A stretch of DNA of 64,000 bases from Eudorina sp. 2006-703-Eu-15 (lineage: Eukaryota; Chlorophyta; Chlorophyceae; Chlamydomonadales; Volvocaceae): the NCBI GenBank assembly GCA_003117195.1, contig BDSI01000004.1, positions 124,001 to 188,000 on the forward strand, given 5' to 3'. Position 1 is the first letter of the stretch; each line of letters opens with the position of its first letter. The notes beneath the pieces are model-generated. The model searched no databases. It saw nothing but the letters and a program-made list of their open reading frames with translations, and was not told the origin of the DNA. Positions 1 to 10,900 of this stretch are shown in pieces. The position numbers and the translations under genes are program-made.

Positions 1-175
1 GGCTGCTAGGCTCTCCCCGAGCCGGCGGCGACACCAGGTAAGTCGTACCTACCACCGTACCTTGGGATGAAATCATATGGCAAGCATACAACAACATCGG
101 TCTCGCCCAAGTGGGGGCAGTTACTTATTCACCTGCTTGACAAGCCAGCCGCCTGTTCCCCTGATGATGACTCAC

Positions 176-1106
176 CCGGGGATGGCGGGGAACTGCTTGC
201 ACTGCTGTACGACACTCGTATTCTTGCAGAGGGGGACGTACGACTTGCAGCCGTGCATGCCCGGCATGTCGGCGCAGATGGTGGCGAGCAGCGTCATGGG
301 CTGGCAGTAGGCGCCCGTGACTTGGCCGGCCTGAAGGAAGGGAGCAGTACAGCCGCGCGACGGACCACACAGTTCGAACCTGATTCGGATACGGCAATGG
401 GGGCACCGCCGCCTGGGGCCCCCCTACTCAGTAAAAGACGTGGTTGCTGGGCCGGAGGGATGGACAGCCCTGTCCAGACTGCAGCTCAAAGTAAAGCCAC
501 TGGTTTCGCAGCGTGTCCGCAGAGCGCCGTGGGTCCGAGCTCCATCTTTCCGCAGTCCTGCCGGCTTCAGATGGGATTTGAAGCGGTCTCCTGGATTCAT
601 CCCCGCGAGTTTCCTAGTCGTATTGTCCAGGCATGGTTGCAGCCTGCAGCCTGCTTGCCACATAATAACGGAAACACCAAAGAGTTAATAAATCAATGCA
701 CGCAACCGACCTGTATGTGTCACATTGAACCAGCGATCGATCCACACGCTCCCCTTTACAATACGCTCACCTGGCATGCCTTGCGGATCGTGCAGCCAGG
801 CATGTACGACATAGCCGTACAGAGGTCATCCAGGTCAGCGTTGATGTTAATGAGGGGGTACTGGTACGAGGCGCAGCTCGGAGCAGATGAGTTGGCGACG
901 CAGGCCGGCGGTGGGCTGGGCGGCGGCGGGCTGGGCGCGGGCGGCGGCGGGGGCTTCCTGCAGAAGGGCCCCAGACTGGAGTTGGTGGCCGGTGTCTGCC
1001 AGGCAGCCGCCGCGTTGCACCAGTCGATGTAGGTGGCGCATCCGTCCGCTCCCGGGCTGGCGGTGCACAGGGCGAGCAGCGGGGTCAGGTAGTCGGGGCA
1101 GGACAT
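176..1106 (-). repeat. intragenic duplication, copy 2 (exons 6-7 of the CTR-like gene)
   Basis: Second copy of the module at 1839-2538. The exon pair is 771-1106 plus 176-330, each beginning at a CAG acceptor and ending at GTGAGC or GTGAGT. The intron between the exons is longer than in copy 1 and has diverged. Confidence 0.9.
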
Positions 1107-3872
1107 CTGCACAGGGGGGCGAAGCGCCGGGCCGGGGGAAGGGAGGAGATTAGGATGTGGGATGGACGTCTCGCCAAAGACCCAATATCCTCCAGGGGAC
1201 AAGATAGTAGCAAAAATCTAGGCAAAAAAGGGGCGCTTGAGATGTGCGAATTGATTTTGCAGGGTGGCGGGGTCAATGCCCTCAGCGTCACCCTCCCAGC
1301 CGTCTCCTGCAAGTGCAAGAGCGCCGCCCATTTTGTGTTGGTAGGCCTTTATCTAGCGCGGGTGGTCCTCAGGTAGGAGGTTATGCACACCCAATCAAGT
1401 AGTACAAGCCCGTACAAGCCCGTACAAGCACACACCATAGTTGGGCGGCGTCAGGTTGGTTTCACCCCGCCCCAGACACATCCGCAGCACGGCTGTCATT
1501 CTCACCATGGTGCAGTTGTTGCAGACGTCTAAGCTCAGCGCGCCGCACAGCTTGACCACCACCGCGGTTTTGGCGGCCATGGTGTTGGGCAGCCTGCAGA
1601 CGTCGCGCAGTCAGCCAGTCAGTCAGTCAGGCAGGCAGGCAGGAAAAGAGGGACGGAGGACACAGCGCCATGAAACATGGTGCAGATACCGTACAAACGG
1701 TATCGGCACCTATAATCATCTGAGGGCCCTGCCTGGACTCAGAGCGCATGTCTTAAGAATCCCGCGCAAGGTTCTTTCGCACGCAAGCAATTGTCACTTG
1801 CCGGCCCGGCAACGGTTGTTCCCCTGATGATGACTCACCCGGGGATGGCGGGAAACTGCTTGCACTGCTGTACTACACTCGTGTTCTTGCAGAGCGGGAC
1901 GTACGACCGGCAGCCGCGCATGCCCGGCATGTCGACGCAGATGGTGGCGAGCAGCGTCATGGGCTGGCAGTAGGCGCCCGTGACTTGGCCGGCCTGAAAA
2001 GAAAGGTACACACAGCATAAGTTGGCTTGCAGTTGTCGACTTGGGATACATACCGTCCCCAGGCCAATGTTTTAGGTACGGCAGGTACGGTAGTTACGAC
2101 AGGCACTGTACCTTGTCGTTTGGGGATTGACAGTGCCTTCGATCGACACGCTCACCTGGCATGCCGTGCGGATCGTGCAGCCAGGCATGTACGACATAGC
2201 CGTACAGAGGTCGTCCAGGTCAGCATTGATGTTGATGAGGGGGTAATGGTACGAGGCGCAGCTCGGAGCAGATGAGTTGGCGACGCAGGCGGGCGGCGGG
2301 CTGGGCGGCGGCGGGCTGGGCGGCGGCGGGCTGGGCGCGGCGGTGCTGATCGACAGCACGGAGCCGGGGCCAGGTGGCGACAGCACCGACTGGGCCGACT
2401 CGGGCGGCGGCGAGGGCGACCGGGGGGGTGCGGCCACCAGGTTCCTGCCGCACAGCACGCTCGCGCCTTGTGCACACAGCTGGTCCAGGCCGCCGCACTG
2501 GTCCATGGGCATGGTGATACAGCCGGCACTCAGCGACGCTGCAGGGGCGGGGGAGATCAACCAATCCAGGCAGGTTCTGGGTCAGATCTTTTGGGGTCAG
2601 ATCTTTTTGGGTCAGATCTTTTTGGGTCGGATCTTCTGGGTGAGATCTCAAGTCCCTCGGGCAACTCGGCAAATAACCACCTGATACCCCGGGTGCGCGA
2701 AGTGCCCGGCGTGACCGTCTGAGGGGATCGGCCCGGAGCTGGGTTGCCTCCTCAGCTCATGCGGGAAGAACCCCTATCCAGAATCCGCTGTCCGCGGGCA
2801 ACTAGGACACTGACAGTCCTGGACACGCAGTCACGTGCGCGACGAGGGAGGCAGACCCCGAGGCTCTTGGCGGCTATGATCACAGACACATAGGCGGGAT
2901 ACCGTTGACGTGCATCCTAGGGCACACCAACCACCCCGAGTTCCCGCGACAGCCTGGGATCGTGGGGTGTGCAGGAGGACACGGACAGAGTGACCACGTC
3001 CTGGCTGTTCACACCGCAACCGCCACCGGGTGCCGTATGTAGGACTAGGAACATGACACGACGATCCTCTAGGGTTCAAGGCGATCGCACAGGAACTGAC
3101 AACGGCCGTTGTGGCCGTTGTGCCACGGTGGAACCCAGGTCAGCGCTCCCCCCCAAAGAACGCTCACCGAGGGGGTCGGGGCAGGCCTGCTTCGTGCAAG
3201 TATCACAACCCCCCATGGGCTCTCCCGGATAGCCCTCCATGTCGTCGCACGCCTTGAGGTGCAGCGCCTTGATCCCCGCGGTGCTGGTGAGGGGGTAGGG
3301 CTGCAGGCAGCTCCGGAACTGGTCGCCGCTGCCGTACGCTGTCCGGAGCCTGTGGCAGCCAAACGAAACGCAACGCAGGCAGCCGCGAGGCGTAAGGTCA
3401 GGCACTCAGGCCCCGGACTGCCGGTCAACAGCTGATAATGCCTCAAAAATAAAATCAGGGTGTGGGATCGGTGTGAAGGTGGGGCAGGTTAGCTAGACCT
3501 GCTCCGGGGGAATGGAGCTGGACGGCACAAAGAAGGGGTTGTCGGAACCTGTCGGAATCGAGCAATCACTTACTGGGCGCACAGTGCGATGGACGCCACA
3601 GCCGCGTCGTCGCTGCAGAGGCTGCTTGCGATCCGGAAGGTGGTGCAGAGTTGCGGAAAGATTGCGGGGGTGGGGGTGTCGTTGTAGCAGAAGCGGTACA
3701 TGCTGCACCCGATGGCGCTTCGGGCGGGCTCGCTGCTGCAAGCCGCGCGAAGAGTCGAGTGGAGAACGGGAGGTGCGACCGGGCAGCTCTGACCCGAAGC
3801 GACGTCGATCGCGAGTGACAAGATTACTATGCAACAAAATAATGGCCAGGTCGACACAGAAGTCGCTGCCAT
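176..3872 (-). CDS. CTR2: CTR-type copper transporter-like Cys-Met protein, 3' end outside window
   Basis: Seven exons on the minus strand join in phase: 3872-3574, 3349-3168, 2538-2156, 1993-1839, 1593-1434, 1106-771 and 330-176. The last visible donor (GTGAGT) is at 175-170, so the gene continues off the left edge after about 556 residues. The start is the ATG at 3872, followed by a signal peptide (hydrophobic residues about 10-27, then VASGQS). Modules rich in Cys and Met follow, separated by SPPPP linkers. Two modules read C-x2-M-x2-M-x2-C-x5-C (CTAMSYMPGC... and CVDMPGMRGC...), which is the Cys-Met motif described for the Chlamydomonas CTR copper transporters. No transmembrane CTR domain is visible, so it may lie off the window, or the protein may be a soluble CTR3-like one. 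The symbol rests on this motif plus the neighbouring PF6 and NUOA9. The exon 5 donor (GTGTGC after 1434) was chosen for phase and is the weakest junction. A cell-wall Cys/Pro-rich glycoprotein is the alternative. Confidence 0.7.
1608..1643. repeat. CAGT/CAGG tetranucleotide repeat
   Basis: A run of CAGT changes to CAGG units. It sits in intron 4 of the CTR-like gene, just upstream (minus strand) of the exon 5 acceptor. Confidence 0.85.
1839..2538 (-). repeat. intragenic duplication, copy 1 (exons 3-4 of the CTR-like gene)
   Basis: Exon 3 (3' half) and exon 4 here are nearly repeated at 176-1106 as exons 6-7. Both 155-bp exons (1839-1993 and 176-330) have the same length, donor and acceptor context, and almost the same protein. 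The Pro linker and the Cys-Met module before them also match, apart from a few residues (H/Q, T/K). The 5' part of exon 3 is not shared. Confidence 0.9.
2579..2649. repeat. short tandem repeat built on GGGTCAGATCTTTTT
   Basis: About four to five degenerate units of 13-17 bp, each holding an AGATCT or GGATCT core, lie in intron 2 of the CTR-like gene close to the exon 3 acceptor. Confidence 0.85.
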
Positions 3873-5256
3873 GGTTGCAGGGCGGACCAGCCTGCGCGCG
3901 TTATTTTCCCGTGCTTGACCTTTGCTTGCCGAAGCGCCGGGATCCAGCGATATACCGCCCGGGAACTTCTGCTACGTTTGTAGCCTTTAACAACTGCCCC
4001 GGTAACCGGTGCACTGCCGGACGGATAAGCAATCGCGAAGCTTTATTAATGTGTGACTGCTCGGCCCACCACTCAGCGATCACAAAGGAAGTGAGTTGAT
4101 CTGCGTTGATCCGATGGGTAGATATGTAGGCCTTGTAGTATTTGAATGTTGTCTTGTGTGGGACAGTGCCCCCCTCGTGATTTGCAAGATGTACCGGTTT
4201 CCGGGTATGGGTCAGAACATACTACGCTTCCCGTGACTGTGTGTAGATTACACATATGTTACAAATTATCTGTCTGGGAATTGTGAATCAGCACTGGGGC
4301 CCTGCGTCGAGCTCATCAGTTTTGTGGCGGGCTGCAATTGCCCAAGGCGCAACAATGGGTCGATTGCCCACAATGAATGACAGTTGTACCAACAATGTTT
4401 AAACCAGCAACCATTGTTTTGCGCCGAAGCGGGGCTGAATAAAGCAGCCGCCTTCGCAAGTTACTACCACGGAAACAAAACGTCAATAATCGTGTCGATA
4501 ACATGGATTGTTTAAATCGAGTCAAGAATTTATATTTTACGACGGGATAATCGTTGATGCCTGTGGAATGGCTGAGGAGGTACTTGAAGGAGCTAGGCTG
4601 TCCCCGAAGGAGGCTGTCTCTTGCCTCCACACATTTATTGAAATGAATGTCATATAAACAATAATGCAAAATATGACAATACATTGTGCTTTGGTTGCGA
4701 AAGCATCAACATGTCATTAGTAAGGCCTTGCGACAATTATCAGAGCCACCCAAATAGAGCGCAACCTCTGGCGTGTAGTCATTTGGATGTACATTGCATA
4801 AATGTATCTCAAAAATGACACTGACGTGTGAGATTGAGACTTTTTTCCCTTCGTCTTCGATGCCGTAATACCGAATAATCACACAGTCGAAAACCTCTTC
4901 ACGGTGTCAGTATATGGCAAATTCATGCATGGCAACAGTTACGTTCTGTTACGTAATGTCGCCGCGACGGCGCCCTTGCCTATCCGGCCTATCCCACGGC
5001 AACCGACACTTTTTATTCGTTGTCCAGCTGTCCATCACTGTTGCCATGTCACTAAGGCGGCCGCCGATCTGCTGAGTAGGGCGCTGCCAGACCACCGAGT
5101 CACACCCGCAATGCTGCTGCAACCCCTTACTGCCACGCACACACACGTACCGCGGTCCTCTTGCTTGGCTGCCGCCCTATGTTGCATATGCTACGTACAT
5201 CCCAGGTCCTTTGGTAAGTATACGGGCTTGGGCGGTTGTGGGTGGGTTTCTCATAA
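3873..5256. other. intergenic region upstream of the CTR-like gene
   Basis: Holds the presumed promoter of the minus-strand CTR-like gene. Its 4080-4960 part is visibly more AT-rich than the flanks. A GTAC (4191-4194) could serve as a core of a CRR1-type copper response element, but a 4-bp match alone is weak. I see no convincing coding exon. The 122-residue open frame at 4316-4684 (minus) shows no family features. Confidence 0.5.
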
Positions 5257-6627
5257 CGAGAAATATACCGCCCGTATTACTCACATGCACACAAGCTACG
5301 GCTTTCCGGGCAAGTAGTACCAGCCAAGGACAGCGCGCGTTATCTCGGCCTGGTGTATGGGCCCTCGCGGCCTTTCAGTGCCTGCCGACAGCAGTTGAAC
5401 GATACCGGCCGGGCCGCTATGTTCTCTTTGAGCTCCAAATTGGATAAGCTGAAGCTTTTCGCCCCCGACGTGCGAATGAGGTGTTTTGCCACTCAAGTTC
5501 GAGCGATTTTGCTGTATGGTTGTCAGGCTTGGGGCCCTTTTGCGTTGACAGAGGCTTTGAACAGGGTGGGGAGACGACGCGATGCGAACAACCTGGCAGA
5601 AGGACTTTTTGAAGCATGCCTACACGATGATGCAGTCCAGCTGCAGATTGCGTTCATGCGACAAATTGTGGGGGCTGCTCGCCCAGCCCACCGCCTTCTC
5701 TTCGCAGAATTGGCCGAGCTTCCCCTGCATTACTATTTGGTGAAGCAAGTGGTTCGCTTTTGGAACCGCCTGCAGACGCAGAAGGGCACGGTCGCACACG
5801 CAGTCCTATGTCAGGAGGTTATCGATGCACTCACCGATCCTGAACGGGGCGGTTGGGGAGCCTCGTTCTTGCGTTTAATGTCGTACTTAGAGTGTGATAT
5901 TTGGAGCGGGCTGCCTCACGATGCAGAAGGTGTTGAACAGCGAGTTGAGTGGTTGCTGTCCAAACCTCTTCCCGAGGCTCAGATTGTGACGGCGATGAGG
6001 GAACGACTAATGAGCGGTTGGGAACATGTGCGCCTCGATGTCGAGCCAGACAATTACCCATCGGACGGGAAACAGCCGGGGATCCATATGTCGAAGTACA
6101 AGCATTGGATGGGCCTGTCGTTTATGGGTGCGGCGGCCGTTATGTGGCAACCGCACGCTACAGTTTTTATCCCCCGTTCTGCGCACCGGAAGCTAATGCA
6201 ATTCAGGCTTTGTTGTTGGGCACTCGAGTCTAACAGGGCGCGGAGGGGTAGGCACCATGTCCCTAGAGGACAACGGGTCTGCCGTTGCTGCCGCTCTGAA
6301 GACCAGATTGAAGATGAGAAGCATGTTCTACTCGACTGCCCGGCTTACGATGCAATACGCGCTGAGGAAGGGTTTCACCGCCCTAATACGATGAGGGAGG
6401 CGATTGCCTGGGATCCGGCTCGTTTGGCAAAGATGTTGGAGCGCATGTGGGCTCACCGTAATTCTATCGTGCCCTTTGGGCGCTAGTCTCGTCGACTCCT
6501 GTTAATGCGGTATTGCAAACCAGTGCTTTTGGGCGTTTTGTTTGCCCTTGGGCCTCCGGCTCGTATGGGTATGTGCAGGTATGGGGTTACGCACCCCCAA
6601 CCATGTAACACAACAACAACAACAACA
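5257..6627 (+). mobile_element. 5'-truncated LINE (non-LTR retrotransposon), reverse-transcriptase C-terminal part
   Basis: An open frame runs from just after a stop at 5254 to the TAG at 6484-6486, about 409 codons. It begins with SGQVVPAKDSARYLGL, the palm/thumb junction typical of LINE reverse transcriptases (KYLG-like), and continues into the thumb and a C-terminal domain. A Cys/His knuckle, CRCC...EKHVLLDCP, lies near the C-terminus, as in L1-clade ORF2 proteins. The N-terminal endonuclease and the catalytic palm are missing, so the copy is dead. After the stop comes a 3' UTR ending in TGTAA (6604-6608) followed by a (CAA)n tail, the expected structure of a LINE 3' end. The frame is intact for its whole length, so the insertion may be fairly young. 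It lies between the CTR-like gene and PF6. Confidence 0.85.
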
Positions 6628-7904
6628 TGCACACAGGTTGTTATGGTAGGTATCTTGGTAGCTGGTTTGGGTCGGGTGGGACTCTCGCTAGACACATGCA
6701 CACATACCATGGTTCTGTGGGCTGGGGGGGGGCCAGTCGCGTGGACTACATACGGGCATTTCCGGGCTTAGCCATATCCCGTGCATGTCACGCCCTCCTG
6801 CTCCGCCTCCCTACGAACACACACACACCGCCTGAGGCGGAGAAATCCCCAGCCCCATCACCTCCACAACCACGGTGATGGGTCAGCTGCGTTGGTTCGA
6901 CTGGAACAGGGTGGATTGGGTCGGGTTAGCTGGTTGCGGAAACCATGTTGCCCCCGGGTGCCAGCCTCCGTGCGGGACAGCCAGCCTGGACCAGTCCCCG
7001 TGCCACTGACCGTTGCCCCTGTCACCTCCCTGCCCACATCGCACCTCCCCCTGCCGGGCCGTTGTCTGGGTCCCTCGCAAATGAATACCGGTATCTAGAC
7101 CGTAATCATTTGCTGTGGCGCACAACGCCCAGCTGCTGCACCCACATGGATCCAACGTAAATCCATAAGATCCGCATTTCGTTGCTTTACACATCATGCA
7201 TCCGTACCACACCGTACGGCGCCGTACCTCCGCGTGTTCCCCCATGTATGTGCTCCTGAGCCGCCTGCGGGCACCCGCGCTCTTCCCAAAGTGACGAGTC
7301 CGCTCTGTCTCGCTCCCGTTTGGTTGCTTGGGTGCAGGGCCCAGCCAGCCGAGCACGGCCCCTTACAGGTTGCCCGTCGTCGGTACCAGGTCCCCCACGC
7401 GCCGCGCCAGTACACACCTTCCCCCTTTCCCCCCGCAAAAGCGGCCCGCGCGGCCCTCAGTCAAATTGCTGTTGCTTGGATGCTTGGAAACAAGGAAATA
7501 CCACACACACACACACAAGCACAGTGGCAGAGATGCTCAAGATGTCACGATGTCGTCAGGCACCGATGTCATCAGGCAGTAAGGCGAGTAAGGCTCCGCG
7601 AGGACGAGGGCCCGCGCGACGCCGCCAAGCGGTTGTTTTGGGCGGTTGGGCGGTTGGGATGCCCCGGACGTGTGCGGGTCCGCGCGGTATACAGCAAACG
7701 GCGGTTGCATCACGTCACGTCAACGCCACACAGGGCCCTCGCCCGGGCTCGCACGTCAACGCCATCACCACCGCCGCCGTCCTTACCTGCGCCCGCCCAA
7801 ACCCCCGCCCTACACCGCCTGCACCGCCCTCCACCCTCCAACCCTCCCCATCCCTCTCCACTGCCGCCAGCGGTCTCCTCCCCCCTCCCAGCGCTGTCCC
7901 ATAC
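6628..7904. other. spacer and PF6 3' untranslated region
   Basis: No supported gene. The right part is the likely 3' UTR of the minus-strand PF6 gene. TGTAA polyadenylation signals on the minus strand appear as TTACA at 7363-7367 and 7187-7191. The (ACAC)n at about 7503-7518 is a short microsatellite. Confidence 0.5.
7363..7367 (-). terminator. candidate TGTAA polyadenylation signal of PF6
   Basis: Minus-strand TGTAA about 540 bases after the PF6 stop. TGTAA is the usual Chlamydomonas signal. A second candidate lies at 7187-7191. Confidence 0.4.
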
Positions 7905-10900
7905 TCAATACTCCCCCTCGCCCTCCCTACCCAGCAGTTGGTCCAGCGTCTTGGTCTCATCCAGGTTCGGCAGGTCCAACCCGCCCAACCCCGGGCCCGC
8001 CCCCGGTGACCCGCCCCGCGACCCGGCCCCAAGCGGACTCGCCAGCCGGCTGCTCTGCGAGGCCGACCGCCGGTTCGACGTCACCGGCGGCAGCCCGCCC
8101 GCCGCGGCCGCGGCTGCGGCGGCCTCCGCCGCCGCCACCGCCGCCGCCGCGGCTGCGACCACGTTGCCGCTGGCCTCGGCCGACGCCGACGACGGCTCCG
8201 CCGGCACCACCTTGGCGCTGACCGTCATGGTCAGCACGTTCAGCTCGGACTTGACCACCACCTCGCCCACAAAATCGCCGGGCTTCTCCGCCACGAACTC
8301 GACGGTGAGCAGCGCCTCCATGCCCGCCGCCACGGGCCCGGGCTTGTGGATGACGCGCAGCGGCAGCTGCGGCCGCACCACAGAGAACCGCGCCGCCGCG
8401 GTGGACACGTTGGCCACGCGCGCGGTGCGGTGCGCCACCGCGCCCACTTGCACCGTGCCCAGGTGCAGGTGCCCGGGCGTGAGCGTGAACTGCTGCAGCG
8501 CCTTGCCCGCGTGCCGGATGAGCGAGGCGGAGGTCGTCTTGCCCATTCGGACCGCGTCCGCTTCCGCCCTGAGGTACGACTCGTTCAGCGCCGCGTCCGC
8601 CTCGTCGCGCCGGTGCTGCCGCGGCAGCGGCGGCGGCAGCGCGCGCGGCTGGCCGTACACGTCGAACGCGTGCGTCTTGACCGACGGCGGCGCCGCCGCC
8701 GCGGCCGCCATGATCTGGCTGTGGCCGAGCTCCGGGTAGCTGAAGTCGGGGTGGCGCTGCAGGGCGCCGTCGCGGCCGCCGGCGGCAGCGCCGCCGCCGA
8801 AGACGGTCGTGGCGACGGTGGCGGCGTTGCTGTGCGCCATGGAGACGGCGCCCGCGCCGCCGAAGGCGGCGGCGGCGGCGGATTGCTCCGCTGCGGCGAC
8901 GGCGGCCTCCGCGGCCTCGGCGGTGCCGGCGCCCTGGGGCCGTTCTGCCACGTAGACGCCGGGCACTTGCGGCGACGGCACTCCAGGGGTGGCGGCGGGC
9001 GGCGGCAGGCGCGGCGGCAGCTGGCGGCGCGTGAGTGGCTCCCGGATGAGCGGGTCGTTCTCCAGCGCCAGGATGCCCTCCTCAGCGGCGAAGTACGGCA
9101 GCGGCTGTTCCAAAGAGGAGCGAAACACCGGAAATAGTACACCATATGGTTAGCACCGGGGGTCTCAAGGACACATTCTGGGGGTTCACACGTCTGCTGC
9201 TGCCGCTGCTGCTGCGGCGGCGGCAGGGTAATCGTCTTGTGAGGCAGCGCACGTGTTTGCAGCAGCGGAGCTGCATCAGAGCCGACCTCGCGCTGCCGTA
9301 CGACTGCCCCTCCCCCCGACCCGACGCCTCAGTCCCGCGGATCCCTCCGATCCCTCGGGGCACACCCCACAACCCGGTGCCGTGACCTCCACCTCGCCGT
9401 CTCGACCTCACCTTGCCGTCCACAGGCCGCTTCGGCGTGTTGTCGAACGGCCCCACCTTGGCCGGCCACGGCCGCTTCTCCTTCTCGTTGTTGAGCGCCG
9501 CCGCCATCTCCCGCTCCCGCGCCGCCTGCTCGCGCGCCACCGCCGCTGCCTCCGCGGTCTCCCGCCGCCGCCGCATCTCCGCCGCCACCGACTTGGCCTT
9601 GGTGGCGGGCGGCCGCTGGCGCACCTCCAGGATGGCGGCGAGCACCTCCGCGTCCTGCTGCTGGATGTCCGCGGGTCGCAGGTCGGGGTGGGGCACGGCG
9701 GCCGCGTACAGCCGCTCCTGGATCTGCGCGTCAGGGCCGCGGCGGCGGGAGGTAGTCGGGGCAGGCTGGGAGGCAAGGCCACAAACAAGACCAGACCAGA
9801 ACGGAGCCCAGAACGAAAAGCAAAAGCCCAGAACGAGCGCGGAGAGGGGGACGCCGACGGTAGTTTTGCGCGGGTCGGTAAGGCCCCAGGTAGACCAACG
9901 TTGCCGATGCAGGAGCAGCACGTCTTTGAGAGGCCGGGAATGCGAGGGACGAGAAGCAGTGCGGGCTGCCACGACGACAATGGTGCGGAAGTGGGCGACA
10001 CTGTATGGTGCCATGCTCTGAAGGGTTCTGGTGGAATCCAGGCCGACAGCAGCCGTATGGATTGACAAGTAGCGCGTCACGCAGGTGGCGACAACTGACA
10101 GAAAGGCACGCGCCATATGCACACCGTATGTGATCAGTAAACAGGCCGACTCGCCCCCCCCCCCACGCCGCGCCCCGCCCCGCCCCGACCCGACCCGACC
10201 CCTATGTGTCGGGTGTGAAAGCCGCTGCACATGGGTGTGAGGACGGCCTCTTCAATGCCCTGGGGACATTTGGGTCCATTACGGGCCTTACGAGCACTTC
10301 GAGGGATCGACGCAAAGGGCCCATGTGCGCACCCTCCCAGCGCAGGTTGGCGATCCCAACCAACCAACCAACCAACCAACCAACCGCTGTCTTAGCCCCC
10401 TCACCAGCTCGGTGCGCGCCTGCTGCGCCAGCACCTCCCGGATGTTGGAGATGGTTTCGGAGCTCAGCTGCGGCAACTCCAGCAGCTCCCGGTAGACCAG
10501 GATGGGCAGCGGCGGGGGTTGCCGTACAGATGGCGGCTCGTACGCCAGGATGCGGGGCAGGTACTGCACGCTGCTCAGTCCGGCGCCTGCGTGCGTACAG
10601 ATGGCGGACAGATATCCACCAAAACCCCACCCAAATGTCCGGGCGGGCGGAGGCGCACACGGCCAGTCAGGCATACCAAATAATTCAAAGCTTGGACAGC
10701 TCCAGGCGTCGACGGTTAAGCGAGCGAAGGGTCCAGAAAGATGCTCGGGCGCTACGCACGAGACCATCCACACCACCAGTGTGTTGTCCCCTGGTAAAGC
10801 GGCGGCAGCTGACCTCGCCTAGCCCACGCCCACCCCACTCCCTGTCCGGGCAGTTTCTGTTTAAACCCCACTCCCTGCGTCCCCTTTTGGCCGCCCCGTC

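Noticed and set aside
1..60. CCAGGTAAGTC near the left edge looks like a plus-strand splice donor
   Set aside because: The gene here is on the minus strand and no plus-strand exon precedes it, so it is treated as chance.
1466..1470. GTGAAA as the exon 5 donor of the CTR-like gene
   Set aside because: It would leave phase 1, while exon 6 needs phase 0. The GTGTGC donor after 1434 keeps the frame.
4316..4684. A 122-residue minus-strand open frame upstream of the CTR-like gene
   Set aside because: AT-rich region, no family features, and no start or splice context.
7234..8739. A 501-residue plus-strand open frame
   Set aside because: It lies antisense to the last PF6 exon, which has a clear ASH domain and family motifs. 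The frame is a by-product of GC-rich codons.
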